Shown: positions 10,475 through 22,878 of the stretch, one piece after another
Layout of the letters: the number at the start of each line of letters is the position of its first letter
How positions within the stretch are numbered: position 1 is the first letter of the stretch
Assembly: GCA_020137815.1 (NCBI GenBank)
Contig: CM035360.1
Location: 3,831,558-3,895,557, forward strand
Direction of reading: 5' to 3'
Length of the DNA stretch: 64,000 nt
Source of the DNA: Hormiphora californensis
Lineage: Eukaryota; Ctenophora; Tentaculata; Cydippida; Pleurobrachiidae
The notes under the pieces: generated by a model
Told to the model about the DNA's origin: nothing
What the model saw: only the letters and a program-made list of their open reading frames with translations
Databases searched by the model: none
Translations under genes and position numbers: made by a program

Positions 10475-11332
10475 TACAGTCGGACCCCGATTTAACGGCA
10501 CCCTCGGGGGAAAGGGTTTTGTCCGTTAAATCGGGGTGTCCGTTAAATCGGGGTAGAGCATATATTTGGCCTATAAAACCCTATTTTTGTCCAAAATGCT
10601 ATACTTAAACACCTCTAAGTGTTAAATACAATGTCCATGTATTGATTACATGATCATTTCTGATTAGAAAAACAAAATAATTTTCAAAAGTTATAAAAAT
10701 TTCAAAGGTACTACCTATATCAACCACGTTCGAATCGTTTATCAGTGCATCTTATCGCATGTCTTGCTACTAATTAGACGGTTCGAAACGAACCGATACG
10801 TGATACCATGCCGAATCGGGGCACTTTAAGCGGGGTGAGGAAGAATTTGAATTTCAAAATATATTTTTCTCTGAAAATTTATGGGGAGCACCGATCAAAG
10901 CATTGCCAGTCGTTCTGTAAAAATTTTCAAAAAAAGTTATGAAAATCTTTCAAAGGTATATCAACCACGTCCGAATCGTGTTTCGGATCAGTGCATCTTA
11001 TCGCACGTCCTGTCGCTAATTAGACGGTTCGAAATGAACCGATACGTGATCCCCATGGACTATGGAGCCAGTTTAACAAATGTCAAAATTACGATTCGAT
11101 GGGCCTCATGGGGATCATATATCTGTTCGTTTCGAACCGTCTAATTACCGGCAAGACATGCAATAAGATGCACCGATTCGAAACACGATTCGGACGTGGT
11201 TGATACACACATTTTCAGAAAATTTCCAAAAAAATTCCAAAAAAATTTCAAAAAATTTTTGGGGGAAATTTATCCTGCCGTTAAATCGGGGTGCCGCTAA
11301 ATCGGGGGCCGTTAAATCGGGGTCCGACTGTA
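10475..11332. mobile_element. pogo/Tigger-like non-autonomous element, copy 2 (858 bp)
   Basis: Ends in TACAGTCGGACCCCGATTTA and its inverse at 11332. Internally there is a second inverted pair, built around ACCACGTTCGAATCG and the TTAGACGGTTCGAAACGAACC block. No transposase ORF is seen. It is the longest member of the family in the window. Confidence 0.8.
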
Positions 11333-11465
11333 TAAAGTTGAACCGGTCAACCCGGCTTTCCCAAAAAAAAAAGTTTTTTTTCCGATTTCACTTTTATCTT
11401 TTCACTTTTTTGAGCAATGAGGGGGGGGGGCCTGCTATGCAAAGGATACCCCTCAAATACTTGGT

Positions 11466-12959
11466 TACTGTAAAACTACTAATTTTCGTGAGATTTTTAT
11501 TTTCGCTCTTTATTTTTGGCTGGAAAATCCGCGAAAATTAATTCCGCGAAAATATTTTGGACGATTTTTTACAGAAAGCTCGTGCAATGAGAAAATGCTC
11601 ACATTTCATTGGTCTATGCCAAGCAGGTCTGGTGTCTCATGGCAATGATGACTGCACTCTTGGCGTAATTACATGGGTGCTTGTAGTGAGAATACGGTAT
11701 CAGTTCAACACGGTATCAGTGAAAAACGGTAAATTGAGACCAATCAGAGCGCCAGGTTGACAACACGTGACACCGAAATATATTTATTTCAAATACCGCG
11801 TGGGCCAATAAAAAGGGAGGGTCTTAAATCTTCGATTTCTCCGGCACCTTAATTCCAATGGTTCTGAAATTTTGACACAATGTTGGTGGGCTTATGCCAG
11901 ATATGTGTACAGGGTTTCAAGTTGAAAAATGCAGAAATTCATTAATGAACTTAAATTCCCGATTTTTTAGTTAATTGAAGGTTTTCCCTTATTCCAAGTT
12001 GATTTTGATCGTAAATTTGCAGCCACTCGATAGTGTTAACATTGATCAATGGCAATCTGAAATTTCATTGAAAATGAATAAAGTTTAGTTGGTGAAATTA
12101 ATGAATTAAAAATGATCATTTTTTCAAAAAAATTATTTTCGCTGAAAATGAGAGATTTGCACTGTAGAGATGAAATTAAAACCTAACTGGGTTATGGTTT
12201 AATCATTTAAGTTCATTCTGGTATGAAAAACTGTTAAATTCAAAAAAATTAATTTTTTTTAAATTTTCGTTTTTTTAATTTTTTTCGTTAATAACTGCAT
12301 AAATTAACATTTAACCGATAGTCCATTAACAAACCGTTAGTTGAGACATTAGTAAATCGAAACCTTGCTAATGGAAGCTTGCTAATGCTTATACTGATTG
12401 GTAACAACAAGCGTCATGTGACCTCCATGCAAGCAACAAGAAACGTAACCAGTGTGTGACAAAATTGATTGCAATTGGTATCCAATGCCCTCTGTTGTAC
12501 CCAGTATCAGATATCTGGCTTGGAGTACAAAAGAGGTTCCTGGAAAACAAAAAATATGGACTAGCGAAAACCTACATTGGCTTAAACACATGAATTTAGG
12601 TTCATTAATGAATTTCTGCATTTTTGAACTTGAAACTCTGTACACATATCTGGCATAAGCTCAATAACATTGTGTCAAAATTTCAGAACCATTGGAATTA
12701 AGGTACCGGATAAATCTAAGATTTAAGACCCTCCCTTTTTATTGGCCCACGCGGTACATATGTATTTCAGAAACCGTAATGGTCAAAAACCGTATTATTC
12801 AGACACCATATTCCCACTACAAGCAGCACTGTTAGACAATAGACTAGGACCGTGAAATGGGGGTAGCAGTGGGATAAGCGAAAATTAAAATCGCGAAAAT
12901 AGTCAATTTTGATCGAATCGCGAAAATTAATGGCCTCGAAAATATCTAGTTTTACAGTA
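11466..12959. mobile_element. 1.5-kb foldback element with TACTGTAAAACTA ends
   Basis: The left end TACTGTAAAACTACTAATTT matches the inverted right end (…CTAGTTTTACAGTA). Long sub-terminal arms are also inverted copies: about 11812-11960 pairs with about 12590-12755, sharing the blocks GAGGGTCTTAAATCTT and ATGCAGAAATTCATTAATGA. The centre is AT-rich and non-coding. Probably a MITE or foldback DNA transposon. Confidence 0.8.
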
Positions 12960-13660
12960 TGAAGAAGCGTTTCATGCATAGAATACCAGATTGGATTTCG
13001 GAAATAGAAAATGCTTCATAGCCTCCCTTGTACCTCCGAGAGATCTCCCGGGAGATCGCCCAGAGTTGCAATGGAGGCCATGAGCCTTCAAAGTTCAGGG
13101 TTAAGGGAAGGTCTAGCGTTAGAGAAAATTCAAAGAGCAGGGACATCCCAGTATCACACGTTAAGATCATGTGTCATGTGTGATATTGGGGTGTCTCCTG
13201 CTCTGTTGAGAAAGTGATACTTTAGAGAGTGCGTTGGCACCATTTTTCTGGGTTTATATTCACTATTGAGTGGGGCATTAAGTGCATAATTTTTTATACA
13301 TGTTTGCTGGTATCTCAAACTGTTTTCAGCCTCCTTAGTCCTTTGTTTGTGTCTCCCAGAGGCTCCTGAAGGCCTTTGAACTTTTTTACGTGATGTGTGT
13401 TGCTAGCTCGGTGATCATATGTACGATCTATATTTTTTGGGTCTCTTCTTATTTGGACACAGATGGCTACAGTCGCATATTTCGGCTATAATTTCTGTTT
13501 TTTGTTTCTAATTTCTAATTTATACTGATAAAATCATCATTGAATACTACTCCTTCTGTGGTGACTGTTGGCAATGCCACAACCCTTGTAAAAGCTGACG
13601 TGTTTCCAACTTATTATGCACATTTTCATTTAATCCCCATTCCCCAAGTTCTAGGTGAAG
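12960..13660. other. Region upstream of the TRAM gene
   Basis: No convincing coding exon. A 5' UTR intron probably ends at the CTAG acceptor six bases before the TRAM start codon, so a non-coding first exon may lie here or further upstream. Confidence 0.4.
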
Positions 13661-16600
13661 ATGGTTAAAGCTGCGAAGCGACCCGGTGGTCAGAAGACTG
13701 AGAAGGATCCTTCGATCTTTTCCCAGGAATACTTCCTCCAAAACCAGGCAGATCTTATGTCATCGCTCTGTCTCATTATCATGAGTGGACTACTATTCAA
13801 GGTGGGCCATTGTTTACTGGAATTGGAAGTGAAGGGTCACGGCAGTAGTTAAAGATTAAATATATTAATTTAAGAGTAAAGTGGTCAACTTTCACCGCTT
13901 TTCCTTCTCTAACTCTGAATCGAATTCCTCAGCCGACCCGGGCTCTCTCGGCCAAGTTCTGTTTCGTCCAACACAACACAACCAATCTCACTGATCCCGA
14001 GATAAAGCCCATGTACAAAGTTGGCCAGGCAGATGTGCTGGTGACTGTGTTTTACTCTCTTCTCTGTATTGCTGTACACGCTGTTGAGAATGAATACTTT
14101 TGGGAGGTATGTTGAATCCTGGCGGTGATAATTTCCAGCGAGAGTGTAAATTAAGGAAATCTTTTCAACTTTTAGTCTAAAGAGCAGATCACTGATCTAT
14201 TCTGTGAGAAACAGAAAGTTGAAACACTGTTCTAACTTCTACATTTCAGAAAATTGCCCGACGACTGCGGCTCAGCAAAACTCGATTGTCGGAGTTCATG
14301 GCTCTCGGAAGTACACTGCCCTACCACATTGCTATCGTTTTTGGAGCTGTTTATGTTATGAAAGAGGTCAGTGGGGCGGGGATCAATAATTCTTATAGTT
14401 GAATTATTCTTACATAACTATTACATCTTTCCAATTCTTGCCTTGTTCGACCTTCTCTATCTCCGTACCCCGGTAAAGGAGGGTTAGAACATAACAAGCA
14501 CATTTCACTTTACTAACTACCAAACTTCTAACAATAACAATTTCAGGAAGGACTACTTCTCGACCCTATGGCTCTCCTCACCACCGTCCCTGTAGTTGAA
14601 ATGCCCATGCTTATGAAGTTCTACTGGCTTCTCATCCTATCCTTCGCCCTCCACCAGTACCCTGAGATGTACTTCATGAGGGTCAAAAACGTTAGTCGTT
14701 AGTAGTAACGGGGGGGGGGGGTTCAGGATAAATGGTTCGGACGTATATGCCACTTAAGGGGGTGGGTGTTTTTTCAAAATTGCCACTTAGTGTTTTTCGC
14801 TAAATGGTCATTTTTGGCCGAATTTGGTCAATTTTCGGCCAAATTTGGTCAATTTTCGGTAAAAATTGAGATTCTTCGAGGTGGACCTGAAAAATTTTCA
14901 ATTTTCAAAATTCAAATTTCAATTTTCTCGCGCGCAAAAATTTTTTCTGGAAATTTTTTGGTTTTGTTCCCAGAAAACAGCCTAAATTTTGCCATTTTTT
15001 TGGCAAAAAAGCTAGTTTTTCGGTAAATTTAGGGGGTTTAGGGGTCTATTTGGGGTTTGACCACTAAAAGAAACTGATTAAGTGGTCAATTTTAGGGGGT
15101 GGGGGGGGTCCTTTTGGATTTTGACCACTTAAGCAATTTTTAGGCATATACGTCCGACCACTACGATAGTAAAATATACTGCATAGAATATACCACATGG
15201 AGCTATTTAGACCACCTGATGACGTTATCCTATCTCCTGAGAAAATTTATTCGGATAACTTCTCAGTTCTCTTAACCTGTGCACAATTAGCCCCACCCCT
15301 ATGTACCTTGGAAGCGGGCTCAACCCTCACAAATAAATCTGCCCGCCCAGTCCCTCCCATTTTCCGTGGGAAAACTTGACAAGCCTTAAAGATTCTAGCC
15401 CGCTTTTTTAGAGGGCCTTTGGTATTTCTTTAGTTCTGGGAATTTGGGAATTGGACAAATTGTTCCGTACCCAAACCTCTTCCCCTTATCAGTTATTTCC
15501 CTATCTTTCTCCTACTGAGGTCCTACCACCATCATACAATTTCAATTCTGTATAATATCATTGTAACCCACTCTTTGTAACACCTGTGTAACCTCAATTC
15601 CCTCTTTGTAACCCATTTTAACCCAAATGAAACCCCTAATTCCCTATTTGTAAGTTGTAACCCACATGTAACCCCCTTCCTTCCTCAGGAGGAGATGCCT
15701 AACAAGATCATTGGTTACACCGCCCTCATCGTTCCCATGACAGCTGCCTATATTACCGGGTAAGAATGAGGCAGGGAGAAGGGGTGTTACTTTGTCAAAT
15801 AGTATGCTGTATGAAACACTCGTGGTTATTATATAGCAGAGTAGTTTCAAGTCTCTATCTCATCAGGGAGTGGAGGGTAGTTTGGGTATGTTGGTAACTA
15901 CTATTATTATTATGTGGGGGAGTTACTGGGGTGTGAATATATGGGTGTATAGTAGGAAGTGTAGTAGGGGGAAATTGCAGCGCCCCCAACATATGTGTTA
16001 CTGCGGTGGTGGTGTCAATTTGGTACGCAGCTGTACATATGTTGCACAGTCGACTCCGATTTATCGGACAAACCTTTCCCCTGAGCATTCTGGTAAATCT
16101 GCAGATTCTGCAGTTATCTGCATGTTATCTGCATGTTATCTGGATCTGAATCAGATGATTGCCATCTGTAAATAATGAGATAGAGAAAAAGAAAGAGGGA
16201 TGGGAGTATGTAATGCGTGTTTGCACATCCACACCACAGCCACTCACGTTCTGTTAATAACTAGGGGAAATGAAATATGCTGCCTTTTGTCTCTATCTTA
16301 TGTCTCGTATTATTATACGAAGAACAATGCGTATGAATAGTATAACTTTTGTGTTTGCTTTCTCTCAATCTCTTGTTATAATCTCTCTCTCTCTCTCTCT
16401 ACTTCATCTTAACAATTTTCCCATTCCTAAATTCCACTCATAACCACACCTTGGAACTTGCAACTACTGCAGCTACACACATTGCAGGGTCCTATCCCTT
16501 GTAAGTTGTATCCGGGGTGCTGCAACAGGGTGGTCTCTCTGCACAATAAAACTTGACGTAACGCGCGATGCTTCCCTTGTACACTATGTTTCGAAATATT

Positions 16601-19261
16601 GCGCGGGGTGCGCGCCAACAAGGGGACAGTCACCGAAACGTCAGCAAATGTGTGACAACACTCGCACAAAAGAAGAGAGGTGGAATTTCTGAATAATTGT
16701 CGTGGTGGCAGATGCTTCTCAGCCTATCAGGGACACGGCAATATTGTGTGTAAAATGTCACCGTCTACTAAGCTAGTTAACTAACAAGTCATCAAAGGGA
16801 ATGGATAATACAATTGTACAAGAGAGGGACTACCTCTTTCTCCGATTTCAAGCACGGGGTGGTGAATTCCCTTAGTTAACTAACAAGGCCATAAAAACTA
16901 ATTCTCTTTTTCTCAGATTGGTATATCCTGGCACTGTTGTGTTGATTATCCACTGTCTAATTGAGATCATGAATGCTATTGCTACAGTCATGGATTGCGT
17001 TGGAAAGCAGGAGTTGGCCCAACCCTTCTACAAGTAGGTTTCCATATTCGATTCATGACTTAATATTTCCAAATATTTCCATACTCATGGTATGCTCAGG
17101 GAAAGAGGCCCTGATATCGAGTCAGAGAACTGTGACAGAGAAAGTGCTCCGTTTCTAATCCATTTACTATTGAGCTAAATTAACAACTGATTTTCCATCA
17201 GGATGTGGTCGGTAGGATTTATCCCTGCCCGGGCAACCATCACCGGACTTTGTGCCCTCACATTCTTCAACATCCAGGGTGCGGAAGGTGTTTCTCCCGT
17301 CCGGCTTCTTGCATGGTAAGATATTCTAAATGCTAAGATGTTGCAATAATAAGGGAGTGGTCTGGATTTATTGCAATCTCGCTGTTCATTTGGCACTCTT
17401 CCAGTAACGTCTCACCCACGTAGAGATTCCGACACACACATGTGTCTCTCGATCAATATATATATATACTAGCGCACCCATTGGGTGCGCCTCAAATAAG
17501 GGGTGTTCACAAACCACCCGGCTTCGCCGGGTGGCCCTCTTTTTTCCCACATTTGATGGTTGCCATGGCAACTAAATCGGTAACTATGGAGACTGAATTG
17601 CTAAATTATGTTCCGAAATAATCACTAACTGCCAGCAGAGTTTAAACATCTGCTCCCAAGAAGAAAGCCGGCTGTTTAGCGTACTTCGTTGCCCGGCTTT
17701 GAGTTTTCCATCAAAGTTCCATAACACTCCCATAATTTAATGGGTGTGGAATACATGTCACAAAGACATGTGATCACTGAGCTGATGAGAAATGTGACAC
17801 TGACAGGGGTACTAATGAGGATAACTAATAGGGTTGATGTGATCTGATAGCAGAAGATCTGAGAGAACTGTAGAAATAGAAGGTGTCCCTATAGCAACAT
17901 GAATGATTATGACGACACCTCGACCAAAATGACGTGTCTGGAACGCGCGGGTAGGAAGTTGAATTGAAAGTTTCTAATGTCTTCTGTGTGTGCTGTGCGC
18001 GCCGCGCGATTTCCTTCTTGGCTGCCGTAGTTACGTCAGTTCACCAATATTTCGTCACAACACGCCATTGGATGTTTTAATAAAGGAGCAGCTTGTCGCT
18101 TAGATACCGCTGAACGAACGACCACCACGTCGTTCATCTCCAAATTATAATAGAGATTAGACATTATATATTAGACATTATATATTAGACATTATCCCTA
18201 CTTTTTGGGCTAATGGGTAAAATATTTATCCACGTCCAACACCAGCTTTAGCCCCTTGTTTCTTACTCTCTACCAGTAACCCCTTTCTCTAACAGCTGTT
18301 ATAGCCGGGGGGGGGGGGGGGGCTGTCGCAAAAATCTCAGCTACCCTGTTTTTGGCCGATGAGATTTTTGAGATTTTCGGGAAAATTTGCTCAATTACGT
18401 TTGAGATTTTTGAGATTTTTGTGGTAAATTGAAACAATTTTGGCTGCCAATACTCAGTCTTTCGTCTTTTTTTAGCTTAAAACCGAATCATAATATTAAT
18501 TTAGTAACTTAATTTGGTAAATCTCATGTTTTAGCTTCATATTAACTTTTGTATTAGAACACAAGGAAAGTTTCTATTCAGAATTTCGATTTTTGGTAAA
18601 AATACACAAGGATTGTTTCTATCCCAAATTTTCGAACGGACATTTTTCCTTTCTATGAGATTTTTGAGAAAAATTTCCGACTTTTTCCGGAAAAATCGCA
18701 AATTTGCCTCAAAAATCTCAAAAATCCCACGTTTTTTAGCCAAAAATCGAAAATCCCAAAAATCTCAGCTACCCTGAAAATCGCCAATGAGGCATGAGAT
18801 TCTTGCGGCAGGCCCCCCCCCCCAGCCGGGCTCCCCCCCCCCCCCCCCCCGGCCCCTGTGGCATGTACTCCCTTACACCCACCAGTCACAACTAACCCCT
18901 TTCTCTCTCCCAGCACTATCGTCCTGGGCGGTATGGTGGCTCTCCAGTTCTACCTTGCAGCCAACTTCATCCACACCGTTCTAAGCTGGAGGAGTGACGC
19001 CAAGGAAGTCGAACTCGCCCAGAAGAAGGCAGATAACTTCTGGCAGCAGAGGTATGTACACTGCAGTACAATTATTGTACAGGGTGGCCCAGAAATTGTG
19101 TGTTGGTGGGGGATGGGGGAGCTGTGAAATAGGGTGTGGTTTTGTGTAGTGGGGTGGAGACTTCGCTAACACCTAGTACAGTACTGAATAAACATTCAGC
19201 AACCACGTCACCACATTCTATGATTTTTCTAATGTCCATCTTTTTTGGTTCATGGATCCAC

Positions 19262-19294
<33 letters not shown>

Positions 19295-19416
19295 ACTATG
19301 GTCCCTTCTCTAACACATATTCCCCCTGCAGGAAAGAGGCCAACAAAGAAGCCAAGAAGGCCCGAGCTGAGAAGAGGGTGGCAAAGGAAGCTGTCGTTGC
19401 CGGCAAGACTGATTAA
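13661..19416 (+). CDS. TRAM1: Translocating-chain-associated membrane protein (TRAM1 homologue)
   Basis: Nine coding exons with closing phases: 13661-13801, 13933-14106, 14250-14366, 14547-14690, 15689-15759, 16917-17033, 17202-17315, 18914-19051 and 19332-19416. They give 366 residues; vertebrate TRAM1 is about 374. TRAM sits in the ER membrane beside the Sec61 channel and helps nascent chains insert. Family landmarks seen: N-terminal SQEYFLQNQADL (cf. SHEFVLQNHAD), HAVENEYFWEKIARRLRLSK (cf. HAVIQEY, INRRMHFSKTK), ALHQYPEMYFMRVKNEE (cf. WLHAFPELYFQKTKKED), several hydrophobic spans of the TLC-type core, and a Lys-rich cytosolic tail rich in KEANKEAKKARAEKR. The start ATG is the first after a CTAG acceptor. 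Donors are GTGGGC, GTATGT, GTCAGT, GTTAGT, GTAAGA, GTAGGT, GTAAGA and GTATGT. Introns 4, 5, 7 and 8 hold repeats. No frameshift or stop. Confidence 0.93.
14732..15162. repeat. Foldback repeat in TRAM intron 4
   Basis: GGTTCGGACGTATATGCCACTTAA at the left is matched by inverted TTAAG…GCATATACGTCCGACCACT at the right, with many internal TTTGGTCAATTTTCGG and TGACCACTTA repeats. A G-run precedes it (14710-14720). Non-coding. Confidence 0.65.
16047..16105. repeat. Truncated CAGTCGGACCCC-family fragment
   Basis: CAGTCGACTCCGATTTATCGG followed by CTGAGCATTCTGGTAAATCTGC resembles the left end of the pogo-like MITEs elsewhere in the window; the right end is missing. Lies in TRAM intron 5. Confidence 0.5.
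17559..17572. promoter_or_regulatory. X-box-like palindrome GTTGCCATGGCAAC
   Basis: A perfect 14-bp palindrome matching the RFX-factor X-box consensus, located in TRAM intron 7 in a compositionally distinct region (about 17460-18180) with two short GC palindromes (GCGCACC…GGTGCGC and CCACCCGG…CCGGGTGG). A one-base variant occurs at 28797-28810. Function not shown. Confidence 0.3.
18306..18836. repeat. MITE-like element bounded by poly(G)/poly(C), TRAM intron 7
   Basis: Outer ends GGGGGGCTGTCGCAAAAATCTCA and the inverse of TGAGATTCTTGCGGCAGGCCCC. The interior is built from repeated GAGATTTTTGAGA and AAAAATCTCAGCTACCCTG. It is flanked by a 17-G run on the left and long C-runs on the right. Confidence 0.6.
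19265..19294. repeat. Poly(C) tract, 30 bases, TRAM intron 8
   Basis: An uninterrupted run of C just upstream of the last TRAM exon; possible assembly collapse or error. Confidence 0.9.
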
Positions 19417-19455
19417 TTATCGGACAATTGTAGTCGAATGAAATATGTGGGAGAG

Positions 19456-19525
19456 AGAGAGAGAGAGAAAGAGAAAGAGAAAGAGAAAGAGAAAGAGAAA
19501 GAGAAAGAGAAAGAGAAAGAGAAAG
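19456..19525. repeat. (GA)n/(GAGAAA)n microsatellite in the TRAM 3' region
   Basis: A GA repeat passing into AGAGAA repeats, 40 bases after the TRAM stop codon. Confidence 0.9.
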
Positions 19526-19954
19526 CTAGATGGGATTGAAAGATATGATGTTTTGACATTGTGTTTGTGTGTGGATTATTTAATTCGACAGTGCGTGGAT
19601 TAATTGCACACGTCTATATTGACACGTATCTATCAAACGCTAATTTTCTTATCCCGTCATTTCATCCCAAACCATGCGGTGTAATTTAAATTTACTAATT
19701 TTTCAGTGCTTATTATACATCTCATATTTTAAGTTACATATATAATATCGGGACTTAGGGCCTCTGACATTGTAGTTATACAAACTTTTTTTCAGAGAAA
19801 ATCCCGATTGAGTATTGTGAGAAGTTTGGGAGACAGATTAACAAAGTAGATTATTTATTGGTTATCCATATTTTAACTATTCTGGTATATACGGTAGGAT
19901 TTCTAACCCACCCGCGTAGGATTGCATTGTGTGTGTTATATTTTCACCCTACCA

Positions 19955-20023
19955 CTGCCTGGCGGTGCCAGACCCCGATCTGATTCTCAAATGCGCTCAG
20001 ATGGGGTCCGCGGCGCCTGACAG
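19955..20023. repeat. Small GGCGGCGCC palindromic repeat, copy 1
   Basis: Foldback of about 70 bp with ends related to CTGTCTGGCGGCGCCAGACC and an internal block TTTGATTCTCAAA…GCGCTCAGATC. Other copies: 20405-20480, 26711-26789, 33244-33306 and 56480-56550; half copies near 33637 and 55471. Confidence 0.75.
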
Positions 20024-20404
20024 CCCCATCATTATGTTATCTTGAGCACAAGATTTTACTCTGTCGACACACACATTATTTTAATGTTCCTTTTTTTCAT
20101 AGTGCAGGTATATAACTTGTTTTAATTTGTTTTTACCGGGAAATAGTAGGCTGAGCAGCTCCATAGACCATATCGAGATAAAGTATCCCGCAATCTCTCC
20201 CTTGCTCTCCTTAGTAAAAGTAACTATCTCTTTCTCGTGGATCGATCTGCTCAACCTGCAAATTGGTATAAACGGGGAACAAACCATTCCATAGTTTGTT
20301 TCGCGTTTAAGGGATGGTATAGTCTTGTTATTAGTACGGCTAGTGCTACAAGATGCCATAATTGCCAAGGTGGCTGAACGGCCAACTTTTCCGTTACGTG
20401 TGAT

Positions 20405-20480
20405 CTGGCGGCGCCAGACCTCGTTTTGATTCTCAAAATGCACGACAGTGCGCTCAGATCGGGTCGGCGCCGCCAGGCAG
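20405..20480. repeat. Small GGCGGCGCC palindromic repeat, copy 2
   Basis: CTGGCGGCGCCAGACCTCG at the left, GTCGGCGCCGCCAGGCAG at the right, TTTTGATTCTCAAAATG in the middle; the best-preserved copy. Confidence 0.8.
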
Positions 20481-21284
20481 CATGTGATGACTGCGGTGAG
20501 AGTCTTAACTGCCACCTCTTGTCTGGTGGTCCGTGGTTGTAAGTGCTGATCTGACAGCTGCCAGGCAAATGGTAAATACTCTGACCACTGTTCTCCGTCT
20601 CAATGACAATATGGTCAATAAGGTCAATAAGGATCCAACCGTATGAGGGCATCTTTAGATTCTAATAGAAAATTAACATGACACTGGGTTTTGCTAATGC
20701 TATGAGCTAAATCTTTTTGACTACAAAATACAAAACTTGCATATTTCTAACCCACTCTACAGGTCTGGGAAATAGGATTGTCTATCAGTATCACTATTTC
20801 TAAATCTATGGCTAAACTATGACTAAGTAAGTCTATGTGGAATTAACGATGAATCAGAATTGGTAATTCCCCGAATTGTTTCCCCATCATTTTCTGTTAC
20901 ACAATCAGAACAAAAATTATAATTTGTCATTTAAGAACAATTGTGAAATCAGTTTGTAATTTGGACACAATAGGGCATAATCAAATTGATTGCAAACAAA
21001 CTCATTCAGTAGATAGAAGCTTCTGAATCTGAATGATACTTTTGTCATCAAGTTGGTTCTAGACCGAGATCGATGGTCTCCATCTTTTAGACAGTCTGAC
21101 CAACTGAGAATTAGTGTCAAAGTAGCAGTTTCACGATCAGATAAAAACAGTGTAAATTAGTCAACAGAATCAGATATTGTCTCTCGAAGAGCAACATATA
21201 TTGTCCCTGACATTTGTCTCTGATTTAGTAGATCATCACATTCAGTAGATCAAGGTTTGACACACAGATATCTCAGTGAAGTTT
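20481..21284. other. Intergenic stretch between TRAM and the minus-strand gene
   Basis: AT-rich; no supported gene. It carries a partial copy of the CTGTCAG MITE near 20545-20615. Confidence 0.4.
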
Positions 21285-22878
21285 TCATATTACACTGGGG
21301 AAAGCAGTCCGTTTTGCACGTGGATCACTGTATCCCCGTGGGTCTGATTTCCGGGACACAACTGACAGCCTGTCGCATGGAATACTGGGTAGATCACAAC
21401 TCTGGGAACGTTGGGGTAACAATTGGAGGTTACCATGGGACACGGGAAGGGTGGGAGCAGTCTTGTTCAAAAAGTTTTTGTGCCATTTGGAGATGTTCTT
21501 GTCAAGGATTTGATCTGCTTTTCTGTTCTTCAACTCGCGATGGTTTTCTCTCCTGAAGAGATAATTAGGGATTAGAAATAGAACAAAATATGTTGATATT
21601 GGTTGTAGAAAAGCTGTATAGACATGAACGGTGAACCCATCCATGTACACTGGCTCTTATAATACTCCCTATAACGGTAGTTAATAATTACCTGAGTCCA
21701 GCCCAGGATCCACCCTGCTCGGGTGATTTCCTAGGTCCAATAACTGATCCCTCCATCTGTCTAAGACTCCTCCTTGCTTCGTCCCTAACACCTCGCATCA
21801 GCTCATCTCCCTCCCGTCCGGCTGGGGTCCTGACATTGGACCGACCCGTAGGGGACTATCCTCACCTAATCCCAAGTTATCTGAACTCCGGCAGGTCACT
21901 CGGTGTTGGTTGTTGTTGGTGTATTTTGTGATGTTGTCCCCGTACAGGCAGGTGTTAGGTTTGATAGGGGTGTCTGGTCTGGCTGTCTTCTTGGCTCGGG
22001 GTTCTCCGAATGAGAGCTGAGGGAATGACATAGGTGTTAGGATTGTTATAGGTTGGATCTTCCTCTCTGTCTTTTTGGAGTTTCAGAGAGATTGGGGTTG
22101 GAATTTGTAACAGGGGGATCATTACAATAAGATTGGAAGGTGCGAGAACAAAGACCGGTAAATTTAGGCGTGACTCAACGGTACGAGGTAGAATGGCAGA
22201 ATTATAAGTTTTCGGAGTCAGAAAACTTGTCTGAATAATATTCAGAATTTCAATTACAGTCGAAATATTATATATAAGTTGAATATTTTAGAATGGGTAT
22301 CATAATATCACTTGTGATCACTTCTGACAGTGACAGGTCTTGTTAGACTTAGCAGATTCAGAACCTTCTAGAAGACTCTGGCCCCAGATATAAGGATGAC
22401 ATGACAAATTCCATGCAAGATGGGTATGTTGGGTCGCTAACCTAATTTACCCACCCTGCTTGAAATTTGTCATATTCAAGTTGAATTTCAAGTGGGGAGA
22501 GAATGAGACCACGACACATGGATTGAATTGCAGTACTAGCTGCATGTTATATCCAATTCCTAAAAGAGGTGAAATGGAGAAGTGGGGCAGCTTGTATCCT
22601 AAAAAGGGGCAGTTTATGTTGGGGGTTGGGGGAAGAGGGAGAAGGTTGGGGGCAGCTGTTCCGAACAATATATTTACCTGAACACTTCGTGATCTCCGGG
22701 TAACAAGTCGCTGGTTGGTTAACATTTCTCTCGAGGACACCCGGGCGTCTCGATCAAAAGATGCCTTGGTCATCTCGAGGGTTCGGTCAGGGACGGCTGC
22801 AACTTTACCGCTGTACCCGAAAATAGCTCCTCCATGAAGTGTGTCGTGTCCGTAAAGGTTTTCTAGCTTGATTGTCAT
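21285..22878 (-). CDS. Unrecognised four-exon gene, 249 residues
   Basis: Minus-strand exons 22878-22678, 22016-21866, 21821-21692 and 21552-21285 join in frame (phases 0, 1, 2) to 249 residues ending in a TGA. I do not recognise the protein. It is polar and basic, with no signal peptide or membrane span. It begins MTIKLENLYGHDTLHGGAIF and ends in SDPRAKRTAFPSVI, which echoes an internal GEPRAKKTARPDTPIKPN. Exon 3 uses a CCCCAG acceptor; the nearer alternative TCAG gives a premature stop. A disordered cytoplasmic or cytoskeletal protein is possible, but this is a guess. The first exon ATG lies upstream of a conserved-looking coding block, so the start is reasonable. Confidence 0.6.
22296..22410. 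repeat. Dispersed repeat copy A (ACCTTCTAGAAGACTCTGGCC)
   Basis: Shares CTTGTGATCACTTCTGA, GTGACAGGTCTTGTT and CAGAACCTTCTAGAAGACTC with 26960-27112. Non-coding; lies in intron 1 of the minus-strand four-exon gene. Confidence 0.65.

Noticed and set aside
12452-12658. Coding exon in the foldback element
   Set aside because: The open frame lies inside inverted arms and has no protein-like conservation; both strands are open by chance.
17440-18200. Hammerhead ribozyme of a Penelope-like element
   Set aside because: A CTGATGAG occurs near 17781, but the required GAAA and flanking stems are not in place.
20081-20652. Two overlapping minus ORFs of 133-144 residues
   Set aside because: They run through a palindromic repeat copy and show no domain, signal peptide or splice support.
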